In this document: in pieces, positions 52,278-60,663 of the stretch
Layout of the letters: the number at the start of each line of letters is the position of its first letter
Position numbering within the stretch: the first letter of the stretch is position 1
Source of the DNA: Brevibacterium album DSM 18261
GTDB lineage: Bacteria; Actinomycetota; Actinomycetes; Actinomycetales; Brevibacteriaceae
DNA: 64,000 nucleotides
Assembly (NCBI RefSeq): GCF_000426445.1
Contig: NZ_AUFJ01000010.1
Location: forward strand, 186,001 to 250,000
Reading direction: 5' to 3'
Notes under the pieces: generated by a model
Database searches by the model: none
Told to the model about the DNA's origin: nothing
Seen by the model: the letters and a program-made list of their open reading frames with translations, nothing else
Translations under genes and position numbers: made by a program

Positions 52278-53099
52278 TCAGGAGGTGCGGGGACGCTGCT
52301 GGAAGATCATGCGGAACTTCCCGATCTGCACGTCCGCACCGTTCTGCAGCTCGATCGAGTCGATGAGCTGACGGCCCACATAGGTGCCGTTGAGCGAACC
52401 GGTGTCGCGCAGCGTGAAGCCGCTGGGCGTCCGCACGAACTCCGCGTGCTTGCGGGAGACCGTGACGTCGTCGAGGAAGATGTCCGCGTTGGGGCTGCGG
52501 CCCACCGTCACGACGTCCGTGTCCAGCAGGATCTGCGCGCCGGCGTCCGGGCCGGAGACCACGACGAGGAGGGCGTCCGTCTCGTCGAGGCCCTGGAGGT
52601 CCGGCACCGGGTGGATCTCACCGGTGTGCGGATCGAGGATACCGGAGAACTGCTGCTGACCCCCCTGGGACGCGCCCTGCACCGGGGGCTGGCCCTGCGG
52701 CGGCGTCTGACCCTGGGCGGGGCTCTGGGGCTGTCCGCCGTACTGCTGACCGCCCTGCGGAGGCCACTGCGCGGCGGCCTGCGTCTCGTGGGGCCATCCG
52801 CCGGCCTGCTGAGCCGTGCCGTACTGCGGTTCCGGGTGCTGCTGGGCGGCCGGGGACCAGGGGGCCTCGGGCTGCTGCGGCTGCGCCGTCGTGGGCGCTC
52901 CCCACTGCTGCGCAGGGGTGCCGCCGTGGGCGGGGGCGCTGTACTGCGGGCCGGAGCCGAACCCGCCCTGCCAGGGCTGCTGGTCCTGCCCGGCCTGCTG
53001 TTCGGGACTCTGCTGAGCGCCGAACGGGAAGACGTGCGGGGTTGCCGAGGGCTGGGAGCCCTGCCCCTCGCCGGGGAACCCGCCATTCTGCTGTGACAT
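52278..53099 (-). CDS. FHA domain protein (GarA/OdhI-like) with Gln-rich N-terminal extension
   Basis: The 273-residue protein ends in a canonical FHA phosphothreonine-binding domain (about residues 175-268) with TVGRSPNADIFLDDVTVSRK and GSLNGTYVGRQ. This corresponds to GarA/OdhI, which inhibits 2-oxoglutarate dehydrogenase and is controlled by Ser/Thr kinases. The first 150 residues are a low-complexity Gln/Pro/Gly tract instead of the short N-terminus of GarA, and the conserved ETTS phosphorylation motif is not found. It overlaps gcvH by 1 bp, the usual gcvH-garA arrangement. Partner binding may therefore be regulated differently from the mycobacterial protein. Confidence 0.88.
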   Translation of the reverse strand: MSQQNGGFPGEGQGSQPSATPHVFPFGAQQSPEQQAGQDQQPWQGGFGSGPQYSAPAHGGTPAQQWGAPTTAQPQQPEAPWSPAAQQHPEPQYGTAQQAGGWPHETQAAAQWPPQGGQQYGGQPQSPAQGQTPPQGQPPVQGASQGGQQQFSGILDPHTGEIHPVPDLQGLDETDALLVVVSGPDAGAQILLDTDVVTVGRSPNADIFLDDVTVSRKHAEFVRTPSGFTLRDTGSLNGTYVGRQLIDSIELQNGADVQIGKFRMIFQQRPRTS

Positions 53100-53503
53100 C
53101 AGGCTCCTTCGCTCTCCACTGCCGCCCGGTAGGCGGGTGCGTCCATGAGGGCATCGACCTCGGCCGGATCGGCCAGGCGGACCTCGAAGATCCAGCCGTC
53201 CTCATACGGTGAGGAGTTGAGGGACTCCGGAGCGTCCTCGAGCGCCTCGTTCACGGCCACGACCTCGCCGGAGACGGGTGCGATGAGATCGGAGACGCTC
53301 TTCGTGCTCTCCACCTCACCGCAGGCTTCACCCGCGGTGACGGTGTCGCCGAGCGCGGGGCTGTCGACATAGACGACGTCACCCAGAGAGTCCTGCGCGA
53401 AGTCGGTGATCCCCACACGGACGACGGAATCGTCCGCGGCCCGAGCGACCCACTCGTGCTCCGCGGAGTAGCGCAGGCCATCGGGGAAGGTGAGATCAGC
53501 CAT
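53099..53503 (-). CDS. gcvH: Glycine cleavage system H protein
   Basis: The 134-residue lipoyl carrier shuttles the methylamine group of glycine between the P, T and L proteins. YSAEHEWVARAADDSVVRVG near residue 12, the lipoyl-lysine motif ESTKSVSDLIAPVSGEV near 66-80, and NSSPYEDGWIFEVR near 100 match the family. ATG 53503 has AGGAG 5 nt upstream, and TATGCT (53540-53535) is a -10 candidate. GcvP and GcvT are not in the window. It heads the gcvH-FHA pair. Confidence 0.95.
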   Translation of the reverse strand: MADLTFPDGLRYSAEHEWVARAADDSVVRVGITDFAQDSLGDVVYVDSPALGDTVTAGEACGEVESTKSVSDLIAPVSGEVVAVNEALEDAPESLNSSPYEDGWIFEVRLADPAEVDALMDAPAYRAAVESEGA

Positions 53504-53808
53504 GTCAGCTCCTGTTCCTCGAATTCGTGGTCACAGCATAACTGCTCCAGTGTCCCAGGTCGCATTCGGATCCACCAGCGGTTCCGGCCGTCAGCGGACT
53601 TCGCACGGGAGTCGCACGGAGCCGGACGGACGGGGAGTCTCGCGCACGCACGCGTGCGAACCGCGCGGGGACCGCGCCGCACCGCGCAGACCGGCTCCGT
53701 GCGGCGGAGATCACACTCTTATCTCCACCCCCTCACCAGCAGAATCATCCGGAGCAGGGGCCCGTCGACCGCTCCGGCACTGGGCTCGCGGCGTCTTCAC
53801 GCGCGGAT
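53504..53808. other. Intergenic region between gcvH and tRNA-Pro
   Basis: The stretch holds the gcvH promoter side (TATGCT at 53540-53535, minus strand) and nothing else that can be supported. Short open frames here lack ribosome binding sites. No glycine riboswitch fold was recognised. Confidence 0.5.
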
Positions 53809-53836
53809 TTGCCAGCACTCCGGCCGCTCCTATAGA
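53809..53836 (+). promoter_or_regulatory. tRNA-Pro promoter
   Basis: TTGCCA (53809-53814) and TATAGA (53831-53836) are separated by 16 bp, and the -10 is 27 nt before the tRNA 5' end. This is one of the most canonical promoters in the window. Confidence 0.65.
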
Positions 53837-53863
53837 GTCTTCCTCGGTTCACAGCGAACCGGA

Positions 53864-53940
53864 CGGGCTATGGCGCAGCTTGGTAGCGCGCTTGACTGGG
53901 GGTCAAGAGGTCGTGGGTTCGAATCCCGCTAGCCCGACCA
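53864..53940 (+). tRNA. tRNA-Pro (anticodon GGG)
   Basis: The acceptor stem CGGGCTA pairs with TAGCCCG, and the anticodon stem CTTGA/TCAAG encloses CTGGGGG with anticodon GGG. The T arm contains GGTTCGAAT, and CCA is encoded at 53938-53940. It is a single tRNA gene with its own promoter and terminator. Confidence 0.97.
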
Positions 53941-53944
53941 ATTC

Positions 53945-53990
53945 GAAAGGCGCAGGAAACGGCTTCAGCTGTTTCCTGCGCCTTTCTTCT
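53945..53990 (+). terminator. tRNA-Pro terminator
   Basis: A perfect 16-bp stem (53945-53960 with 53971-53986) with a 10-nt loop ends in a T-rich tail, 5 nt after the CCA end. This is the strongest intrinsic terminator in the window and also faces the convergent rarA gene. Confidence 0.85.
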
Positions 53991-55421
53991 GCTGATGCTG
54001 TCTCGCGTGAGCAGTCCGTCCGGCGCGAGGACGACGTCTTCTCGGAAGCCCTCCGCCTCGTCGACGCCGCGAAGCAGCGTCATGAGTGGGGTTCTCCGCC
54101 AGGGGGCAGATCCGTCCACTGCTCCCCTGTCGCGCGCGGGCGCGGAGACGCTCCCATTCGCGGAGCCGGTCGCGGATGACCTGCTCGTACCCGTTGCCGG
54201 TGGGCCGGTAGAGGCGTTCGCGTTCCATGCCCTCCGGGAAATAGTCGGCCCCGGAGAACCCTTCCTCCGTGTCGGGGTCGTACTGGTAGCCCTTCCCGTA
54301 GCCCAGGTTCTCCATGAGCTTCGTCGGGGCGTTCAGGATATGGGGCGGCGGCATGAGCGAACCAGTCTGCTTCGCGAGCTTCCTGGCCGCACCGAATCCC
54401 CTGTACACGCTGATCGACTTCGGTGCGGTCGCCAGATAGACGACGGCCCGCGCGATCGCGAGCTCCCCTTCCGGGGAGCCGAGGCGCTCATACACGTCCC
54501 ATGCCGCCACCGCCTGGTGCACAGCCTGGGGGTCGGCGATGGCGATGTCCTCGTTCGCGAACCTGACGAGGCGGCGGGCGATGTAGAGAGGGTCTTCGCC
54601 CCGTCGAGCATCCGCGCCAGCCAGTACAGGGCCGCATCGGGGTCGGAGCCGCGCATGGACTTGTGCAGCGCCGAGACGAGGTTGTAGTGCCCTTCCTGCG
54701 ATTTGTCGTAGAGCGGGGCACGCTGCTGCACGAGCTGGGCGAGACCGGCCGCATCGAGCGGCTCGCACACGGTCTGCACCTGCTCGGCGAGGTTGAGCAG
54801 GTAGCGGCCGTCACCGTCGGCCATCGCCACGAGCGCCTGCCGCGCATCCGCATCGAGCGGCAGATTCCGTCCGATCGTGTGTTCGGCCCGCTCGATCAGA
54901 GTGGTCAGGGCGTGCTCGTCGAGGCGCTTGAGCACGAACACCTGGCAGCGCGAGTGCAGGGCGCCGTTGAGTTCGAAGCTCGGGTTCTCCGTCGTCGCCC
55001 CGACGAGCACGATCGTGCCGTCCTCGACGTAGGGCAGGAAGGAGTCCTGCTGGGCGCGGTTGAAACGGTGGATCTCGTCGACGAACAGCAGCGTGCCCTG
55101 CCCGATCTCGCGCCGCTTCTGTGCGGACACGAACACCTTGCGCAGGTCGGCGACACCGGAGAACGTCGCGGACAGGGGCTCGAAGACCAGGTTCGTGCGC
55201 TCGGCCAGCAGACGGGCGATCGTGGTCTTCCCGCATCCCGGCGGCCCCCACAGGATCATCGACACGAGCCGCTGCTCGGCGACCATCCGCCCGAGGGGGC
55301 CGTCCTGACCGAGCAGGTGCTCCTGCCCGACGACGTCCTCCAGGGCGGTCGGCCGCAGCCGATCCGCGAGCGGACGAGCGGCATCGTCGGGTTCGAACAG
55401 CGAGAGCGGGTCCTGACTCAT
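53965..55421 (-). pseudogene. rarA: Replication-associated recombination protein A, frameshifted
   Basis: RarA/MgsA is an AAA+ clamp-loader-like ATPase acting at stalled forks. The first frame (from ATG 55421) carries Walker A WGPPGCGKTTIARLLAERT near residue 58, Walker B LLFVDEIHRFNRAQQ near 112 and GATTENPSFELN near 140, then reads LYWLARMLDG and goes out of frame. The next frame resumes at once with GEDPLYIARRLVRFANEDIA and continues to YFPEGMERERLYRPT and the C-terminal helix. One base is missing in a run of four C (54599-54602 on the plus strand); five would restore the conserved GGEDP. The frame after that also runs about 50 residues past the family end, into the tRNA terminator. It is either a real lesion or a sequencing error. 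Confidence 0.85.
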
Positions 55422-55462
55422 CGACTCGCCTCCCTTCCCGCCCTCTCGGCGAGGGTCGTGAT

Positions 55463-55831
55463 CTATGCGTCGCGGTCGGGGCGGTCTTTCGCCGGCGCCT
55501 GCCGCTCCGCGAGGTCGTACGAGTCATGCACGAGATCCTCGACCAGGGAACGGGTGATGCCTTCGCCTGAGGCGATGGAGATCCAATGCTCCTTATTCAG
55601 GTAGCGACCGCGGCTGATCGCAGCATGATCGCGCCGCAGTGCGTCCCCGAGATGCGGGTCGGCCTTGACGGTGATGATCTTCAGTTCCGGATCGTTCTCG
55701 GTGACGATGAGGAAGACCTTCCCGGCGACCTTCCACACCCGCAGATGTGCGGTGAATGGGTACCCATTGCCCGTGCCCGGCAGACGATCGGCGATCTCGA
55801 CCGCGACCTGCTGGATCTTCTCACCGTCCAC
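55463..55831 (-). CDS. MmcQ/YjbR family protein
   Basis: The 122-residue protein matches the MmcQ/YjbR (CyaY-like fold) family: a start helix, RLPGTGNGYPFTAHLRVWKV, then GKVFLIVTENDPELKIITVK, and the C-terminal GRYLNKEHWISIASGEG and LVEDLVHDSYDLA. This last segment with Lys-x-His-Trp and a Tyr is the family hallmark. Members are described as putative DNA-binding proteins but have no proven function. The GTG start (55829-55831) has GGGGAG 5-6 nt upstream. It lies 41 nt upstream of rarA in the same direction. Confidence 0.88.
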   Translation of the reverse strand: MDGEKIQQVAVEIADRLPGTGNGYPFTAHLRVWKVAGKVFLIVTENDPELKIITVKADPHLGDALRRDHAAISRGRYLNKEHWISIASGEGITRSLVEDLVHDSYDLAERQAPAKDRPDRDA

Positions 55832-56095
55832 CTGTCTCCCCTCACTTCAGGCCCGATGAGTCCAGCCTACCCAGAGCCCCTGCGCTCACACAGCGGATCG
55901 CCCCCGGGATCCGCCGGGCGCGGATGCGGCACATCGGTCGAGGCAGCGCCCCACGCAGATGACCTGCCGTCAATGCTGGCCGACGGATACTGCGCGCACG
56001 ATCTCCCGGGCCGCGTTCTCCGCGCCCACAGGCTGCGCCTCCCCCTGCAGGCGCCTCGCCGCGTCACGCATGGCACGGTCTGTCAGCGGACGGGC

Positions 56096-56290
56096 TCAAT
56101 CGCACACGCCGTCGGCCGTGCACGAAGGACCCGGCTCCATCGAGAGCAGATCGTCGAGATCGACGAGAGGGCTCTCACCGCTCGCCGCCTCGTCGTCGCC
56201 CGGCATCTCCCCGTCCGTCCGATCGTGCACCTCGCCCGCGACTTCGCGCTCGCGCGCAACCGGGTCCTCAGCAGCACCTGATCCGCCCAT
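56096..56290 (-). CDS. Small acidic protein with C-terminal Cys motif, in-frame continuation after TGA
   Basis: A 64-residue open frame starts at ATG 56290 with a perfect AAGGAGG ribosome binding site 4-5 nt upstream, one of the best in the window. The protein is rich in Glu, Asp and Gly and ends SCTADGVCD with two cysteines six residues apart. After the TGA (56096-56098) the same frame stays open for another 41 codons with strong G/C third positions, reading PLTDRAMRDAARRLQGEAQP, then VGAENAAREIV, to a second TGA at 55970. The gene may be an interrupted 106-residue gene or two small proteins (a second could start at the internal ATG). No family was recognised. Confidence 0.55.
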   Translation of the reverse strand: MGGSGAAEDPVAREREVAGEVHDRTDGEMPGDDEAASGESPLVDLDDLLSMEPGPSCTADGVCD

Positions 56291-56617
56291 GATCCCTCCT
56301 TCTCAGCGCGAACCGACGACGGCCGCCCCTCACTCCCAGCATGCCGCACCGCCCTGCTGCGGGGAACCCCGGCAGCGGGGTCCTTCCCACCCCATCGCAG
56401 ACGGCGGACTCCGATCCGCCCTCTCACCAGCACCGACACCTCCGCGCCCCAGCTCGCACCAGTCGCTCTCCCACGATCACGCCACTTTTTCTGCGCACAA
56501 TGAGCAACAAACGTGGAAAGTCTGAGTGATCTGTGCGTATACTCGCGGTGTTTCCGCCTGCGTCCGTGCACCTTCGGCTGCTGCAGGCCTCCCCGATCCC
56601 GCAAGGAGCATCCCACC
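56291..56617 (+). promoter_or_regulatory. Promoter region of the acid-sugar operon
   Basis: No gene is supported in this 327-bp gap. An AT-enriched block (56485-56545) contains the -10 candidate TATACT (56538-56543). A weak -35 (GGAAAG at 56515-56520) lies 17 bp upstream. The predicted leader of about 70 nt ends in AAGGAG before the GntP ATG. The block is the likely binding site of the DeoR regulator encoded at the operon end, but no clear repeat could be assigned. Confidence 0.5.
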
Positions 56618-58090
56618 ATGGATGTGCAGCTCTTACTGGCCCTCGTCCTGGGCATCGCGACGATCGTCGTGCTGGTCCTGAAGACGCGCCTCGACGCCTT
56701 CGTCGCCCTCCTCATCGCAGGCCTCGTGACCGGCATCGTGGCCGGCGCGAACGTCCTGGACACGATCGGCTGGATCACCGAGGGCTTCGGCTCCACCCTC
56801 GCCAGCGTGGGCATCGTGATCGGCCTCGGCGTGTTCATCGGCAAGATCCTCGAGGTCTCCGGCGGCGCCGATGCCCTCGCTCGCGCCTTCCTCCGCCTCT
56901 TCGGCAGGGGCCGCGAACCCTGGGCGATGGGCACGGTCGGCTCCCTCGTCTCGATCCCCGTCTTCTGCGACTCCGGATTCGTCATCATGAATCCCCTCGC
57001 GCGCTCGATCGCCCGCGTGAAGAAGGGCGCCTACATCACGCTGGCTCTCGCCCTGGGCTGCGGTATGACGCTCACGCACCACATGGTCCCGCCCACCCCC
57101 GGTCCGCTCGCCGTCACCGGCCTGCTCGGCGCCGATATGGGCGCCGTCATCCTCACCGGCCTCATCTTCACGGTCTGCCTGCTCCCGCTCGTCGTCCTCT
57201 ACGCCCGCTGGATCGGCCCCAAGCTGGAGTCCCGTCTCAACCCCATCGTGGCCGAGGAGGTCTACGGCTCCCACCACGACGTCGAGCTCGCGGCCCGCGG
57301 AGGCAGCAGCGATGCCGCCTCGCTCACGAGCGTCGTCACCTACAAGCCGGACGACCACCTCGGGCCCACCCCTCCCGGCCGCAAGCCGCATCGTCCCAGC
57401 GCTCTCCTCGGCGCGCTGCCCCTCGTGCTCCCGCTCCTGCTCATCGTGGGCAACACCGTCGCGAGCGCCGTGGACAAGGCGAGCCAGGGAGTCCTCGGCG
57501 ACGACGAGGCCTACACCGCCTCGGACTGGGCGCAGCCCCTCATCTTCCTCGGCAACCCCGTCATCGCCCTCACCATCGGCATCATCCTCGCCGTCTACGT
57601 CCTCCTCCCCCGCTGGACTCCGCGCAAGCAGGTGCACGGCTGGCTGGCCGAGGCCGCAGGCTCCGCGGGCCTCATCCTCCTCATCACGGGCGCCGGGGGC
57701 GGCCTCGGCTCCGTGCTCCGGGAGTCCGGCGTGGGCGCCGAGCTCGCCGAGGCCGTCGCCGCCACCCCGCTGCCGGCCCTCTTCGTGCCCTTCATCATCG
57801 CCTCGGTGGTCCGCATCGCACAGGGCTCCGGCACGGTCGCGATGATCACCGCCGCCTCGGTCTCCGCCTCCGTCGTCGCGGGCTCCGGACTCGACCCGCT
57901 CGTGGCGGTCATGGCCTGCGTGTGCGGCTCGATGGTCTTCAGCTACTTCAACGACTCCTACTTCTGGGTCGTCACGAAGTTCACCGGCCTCGACGGGCTC
58001 GACGCCATCAAGGGCTGGTCCGGCATCACGACCCTCGTCTGGGCCGGTTCGATCCCGCTCCTGATCGTCCTCAACCTGGTCATCGGCTGA
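56618..58090 (+). CDS. GntP family permease (acid-sugar transporter)
   Basis: The 490-residue integral membrane protein belongs to the gluconate:H+ symporter family. About 12-13 hydrophobic segments are visible, starting LLLALVLGIATIVVLVL. Family motifs are GFGSTLASVGIVIGLGVFIG near residue 57, SIPVFCDSGFVIMNPLA near 112, MTLTHHMVPPTPGPLAV near 150 and VRIAQGSGTVAMITAAS near 405. The first gene of a four-gene operon, it probably imports the four-carbon acid sugar that the next enzymes use. AAGGAG lies 9-10 nt before the ATG. Confidence 0.92.
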   Translation: MDVQLLLALVLGIATIVVLVLKTRLDAFVALLIAGLVTGIVAGANVLDTIGWITEGFGSTLASVGIVIGLGVFIGKILEVSGGADALARAFLRLFGRGREPWAMGTVGSLVSIPVFCDSGFVIMNPLARSIARVKKGAYITLALALGCGMTLTHHMVPPTPGPLAVTGLLGADMGAVILTGLIFTVCLLPLVVLYARWIGPKLESRLNPIVAEEVYGSHHDVELAARGGSSDAASLTSVVTYKPDDHLGPTPPGRKPHRPSALLGALPLVLPLLLIVGNTVASAVDKASQGVLGDDEAYTASDWAQPLIFLGNPVIALTIGIILAVYVLLPRWTPRKQVHGWLAEAAGSAGLILLITGAGGGLGSVLRESGVGAELAEAVAATPLPALFVPFIIASVVRIAQGSGTVAMITAASVSASVVAGSGLDPLVAVMACVCGSMVFSYFNDSYFWVVTKFTGLDGLDAIKGWSGITTLVWAGSIPLLIVLNLVIG

Positions 58091-58100
58091 GGCCGGGAGC

Positions 58101-59579
58101 ATGTCAGACGTCCTCGTCGTGGGCGACGACCTCACCGGCTCCAACGGCACCGCCAACGGCCTCGTGCGCCGCGGGCTCCGCTCCGGGACGATGCGCGCCG
58201 GCCCGCCCGCGGCCGGCTCCCCCGAAACGGACCACCTGCACAGGGTGGACCGGGTCGGCCCGTACCGGGAGGTGTTCGACGCCCTCGTCGTCACCACCGA
58301 CTCGCGTCACCTGCCGCCGGCCGAGGCCGCCGCGCTCACCCGCGAGGCAGTGCGGGCCGGCTGGCCGGCGAGACTCGTCGCCTCCCGCTGCGATTCGACC
58401 CTGCGGGGAAACGTGGGGCCCGAGGCCGAGGCCGTCCTGAGCGCCGTCGCCGAGCTCTCCGGCACGGAGACCATCGGCCTGTGCATGCCGGCCTTCCCCA
58501 GCGCGGACAGGCAGACGCTGGCCGGCCTCCAGCTCATGGGCGGGCGCCGGCTGGAGCAGACCGAACTCGCCCGCGACGTCCGCTCCCCCATGACCACCTC
58601 CTCCGTGGAGGAGGTGCTCGGAGACGGCACGCGGCTGCGCTGCGCCCACATCGGCATCGCCGAGGTAACCGCCGGCGGCAGCGTGCTCGAGGACGCCCTC
58701 GGCCGAGCGCTGGAGACCCGGCCGGACGTCCTGATCGCAGACGCCTGCACCGATGAGCACCTCGCCGCGATCGCCCGCGCAGCCGTCGCGGTGCGGCCCG
58801 GCGCCATGTGGGTCACGATCGACCCGGGCCCCGGCACCTGGGCCATGACCGAGGCACTGGGACTGGGCCGCGATGCGAGCGCCCCGGCCTCCGAGGAGCA
58901 CTCCCGCACCCCGCCGACCGCGCATGTGATCCCTCCGACCGCCGCGCCGGCGGCACCGGTGCCGGCCGCTCCCGTGCTGGCCGTCTCCGGCTCAGCCACC
59001 GAGCTCACCCGCACCCAGCTGGGCCGGCTCGCCGAGGCCCGCGAGTGCACCGTCGTGCGCGCACGGTACTCCTCCGGCGCAGGCCACCGCCTCGACATCG
59101 GGGCCACCGCCGAGGCGGTGCGGCGGGCACTGGCCGCGCTCACTCCCGGCGCCTCGGACCCCGGCGGGTCCACCGCGGGCGCTCCAGCACCCGTCGTCCT
59201 GCTCGCGACGGTGCTCGGCTCCTCGGACCTCCTCGACCTCAGCGCCGAGGAGGGCGATGCGATCCCCGCCGCGCTCGGCGAGGTCGTCGCCCAGGTGCTC
59301 GCCGCCGCGCCCGTCCGGGGCCTCTACACGACCGGCGGGGACATCACGACGGCCGTGCTCGACCGCGTGGACGGCGCCGGCATCGAGGTCCACAGCGAGG
59401 TCGTGCCCCTCGCGGCGGCCGGCACCATCGTGGGCGGGAGCCAGCACGGCACGCCCATCGTCACGAAGGGCGGTCTCGTCGGTGCCGCCGACACCGCCCT
59501 GGTCTGCGTCACCGCGCTCGAGCAGCTCGCCGCGCGGCAGCACCCCCAGGTGGCCGCCGCTTCCGCCGAGCCGCTCTGA
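58101..59579 (+). CDS. Four-carbon acid sugar kinase (DUF1537 family)
   Basis: The 492-residue kinase has the DUF1537 two-domain layout. The N-terminal domain has VLVVGDDLTGSNGTANGLVR near residue 4, LVVTTDSRHL near 62 and SRCDSTLRGNVGPEAEAVL near 94. The C-terminal nucleotide domain has LAVSGSATELTRTQ near 295, RGLYTTGGDITTAVLDR near 408 and GGSQHGTPIVTKGGLVG near 445. The family phosphorylates D-threonate, D-erythronate or related acids at O4. Its position next to a PdxA2-type dehydrogenase and without an aldolase favours D-threonate or D-erythronate. An Ala/Pro-rich interdomain linker is near 265-290. Spacing from gntP is 10 nt. Confidence 0.92.
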   Translation: MSDVLVVGDDLTGSNGTANGLVRRGLRSGTMRAGPPAAGSPETDHLHRVDRVGPYREVFDALVVTTDSRHLPPAEAAALTREAVRAGWPARLVASRCDSTLRGNVGPEAEAVLSAVAELSGTETIGLCMPAFPSADRQTLAGLQLMGGRRLEQTELARDVRSPMTTSSVEEVLGDGTRLRCAHIGIAEVTAGGSVLEDALGRALETRPDVLIADACTDEHLAAIARAAVAVRPGAMWVTIDPGPGTWAMTEALGLGRDASAPASEEHSRTPPTAHVIPPTAAPAAPVPAAPVLAVSGSATELTRTQLGRLAEARECTVVRARYSSGAGHRLDIGATAEAVRRALAALTPGASDPGGSTAGAPAPVVLLATVLGSSDLLDLSAEEGDAIPAALGEVVAQVLAAAPVRGLYTTGGDITTAVLDRVDGAGIEVHSEVVPLAAAGTIVGGSQHGTPIVTKGGLVGAADTALVCVTALEQLAARQHPQVAAASAEPL

Positions 59580-59618
59580 CCCCATCCGCCCCCCCCGAAC
59601 AGCGAAGGAAGTCCCCTC

Positions 59619-60662
59619 ATGACCGCTCCCGTCCTCGCACTCACGCCCGGCGACCCCGTGGGCATCGGCCCCGAGATCACCGCCGCCGTCCTCCACGAGC
59701 ACTCCGGCGATGCCTCCGTCCGCGGCATCGCGGTGGCCGATGCCTCCGTCATGCGCCGGGCCGTCGAGGTGCTCGGCCTCGACGCCGAGGTGCGTGCCGT
59801 CTCCTCCTGGGACGTCCCCCACGCCGGTGAGGGCGTCATCGACGTCTTCGACATCGGCGTGCTCGGCGACACGGAGCTTGACTGGGGCGTCGTGGACGCC
59901 CGCGCCGGCCGCGCCGCCGTGAAATCCATCGAACTCGCGACGACCGCCGCGATGAACCGCGAGATCGCAGGCATCGTCACCGGCCCCATCAACAAGGAGG
60001 CCATCTGGAAGGCGGGTTCGGAGCACCTGGGCCACACGGAGATGCTGGGTGAGCTCACGGGCGTGACGAAGCAGGACACCATGTTCGTCGTCGAGCGCTC
60101 CCACGTGCCCGGTCACCACATGCACGTCTTCTTCGCCACCCGCCACATGTCGCTGCGGAAGGCTCTCGACGCGATCACGGTGGAGACGCAGGCCGATTCG
60201 ATCCGCCGCGCCCACCGCGCCCTCGAGGTCTACGGCATCGCGAACCCGCGGCTGGCGACGGCCGCGATCAACCCCCACGGCGGTGAGAACGGGGCGTTCG
60301 GCGACGAGGAGATCGAGATCCTCCGCCCCGCCGTCGAGCAGGTGAACGCGGACGGCCTGGGCGTTGCCGGGCCCATCCCGGCGGACTCCGTGTTCCACCA
60401 CGGGCTCATGGGCCGCTACGACGGCATCCTCTCCCAGTACCACGATCAGGGTCACATCGCGGCGAAGACCTTCGACTTCGACGGCACGATCTCCGTGACG
60501 GTGGGCCTGCCGATCCTGCGCACGAGCGTGGACCACGGGACCGCATTCGACATCGCGGGGCAGGGGAAGGCCGATCCGGGCACCATGCGCTCGGCGTTCC
60601 GGGCCGCGATCGGCTACGCGCCGTTCGTGGACGGCATCCGCGCGGAGTACCTCCCCCGCTGA
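59619..60662 (+). CDS. pdxA2: PdxA2-type 4-phospho-D-threonate/D-erythronate dehydrogenase
   Basis: The 347-residue metal-dependent dehydrogenase is related to PdxA. It starts LALTPGDPVGIGPEI, then IVTGPINKEAIWKAG near residue 110, HLGHTEML with the first metal His near 132, and AAINPHGGENGAFG near 210 with a metal His. SQYHDQGHIAAK near 270 supplies the last His, followed by VGLPILRTSVDHGTAFDIAG. In the operon it would oxidise and decarboxylate the 4-phosphorylated acid to dihydroxyacetone phosphate. A role in pyridoxal phosphate synthesis is less likely given the neighbours. AAGGAAG precedes the ATG. Confidence 0.9.
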   Translation: MTAPVLALTPGDPVGIGPEITAAVLHEHSGDASVRGIAVADASVMRRAVEVLGLDAEVRAVSSWDVPHAGEGVIDVFDIGVLGDTELDWGVVDARAGRAAVKSIELATTAAMNREIAGIVTGPINKEAIWKAGSEHLGHTEMLGELTGVTKQDTMFVVERSHVPGHHMHVFFATRHMSLRKALDAITVETQADSIRRAHRALEVYGIANPRLATAAINPHGGENGAFGDEEIEILRPAVEQVNADGLGVAGPIPADSVFHHGLMGRYDGILSQYHDQGHIAAKTFDFDGTISVTVGLPILRTSVDHGTAFDIAGQGKADPGTMRSAFRAAIGYAPFVDGIRAEYLPR

Positions 60663-60663
60663 C

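Noticed and set aside
53504..53540. Glycine riboswitch upstream of gcvH
   Set aside because: The leader is short and shows none of the conserved glycine aptamer core.
53868..54119. Minus-strand frame ending GIRTHDLLTPSQARYQ
   Set aside because: This is the well-known spurious translation of the antisense of a tRNA gene; it covers tRNA-Pro and its terminator.
55959..56525. Plus-strand frame of 188 codons between the MmcQ gene and the GntP operon
   Set aside because: Composition is Ser/Pro/Arg-rich, it lacks a ribosome binding site, and it is antisense to the better supported small acidic gene.
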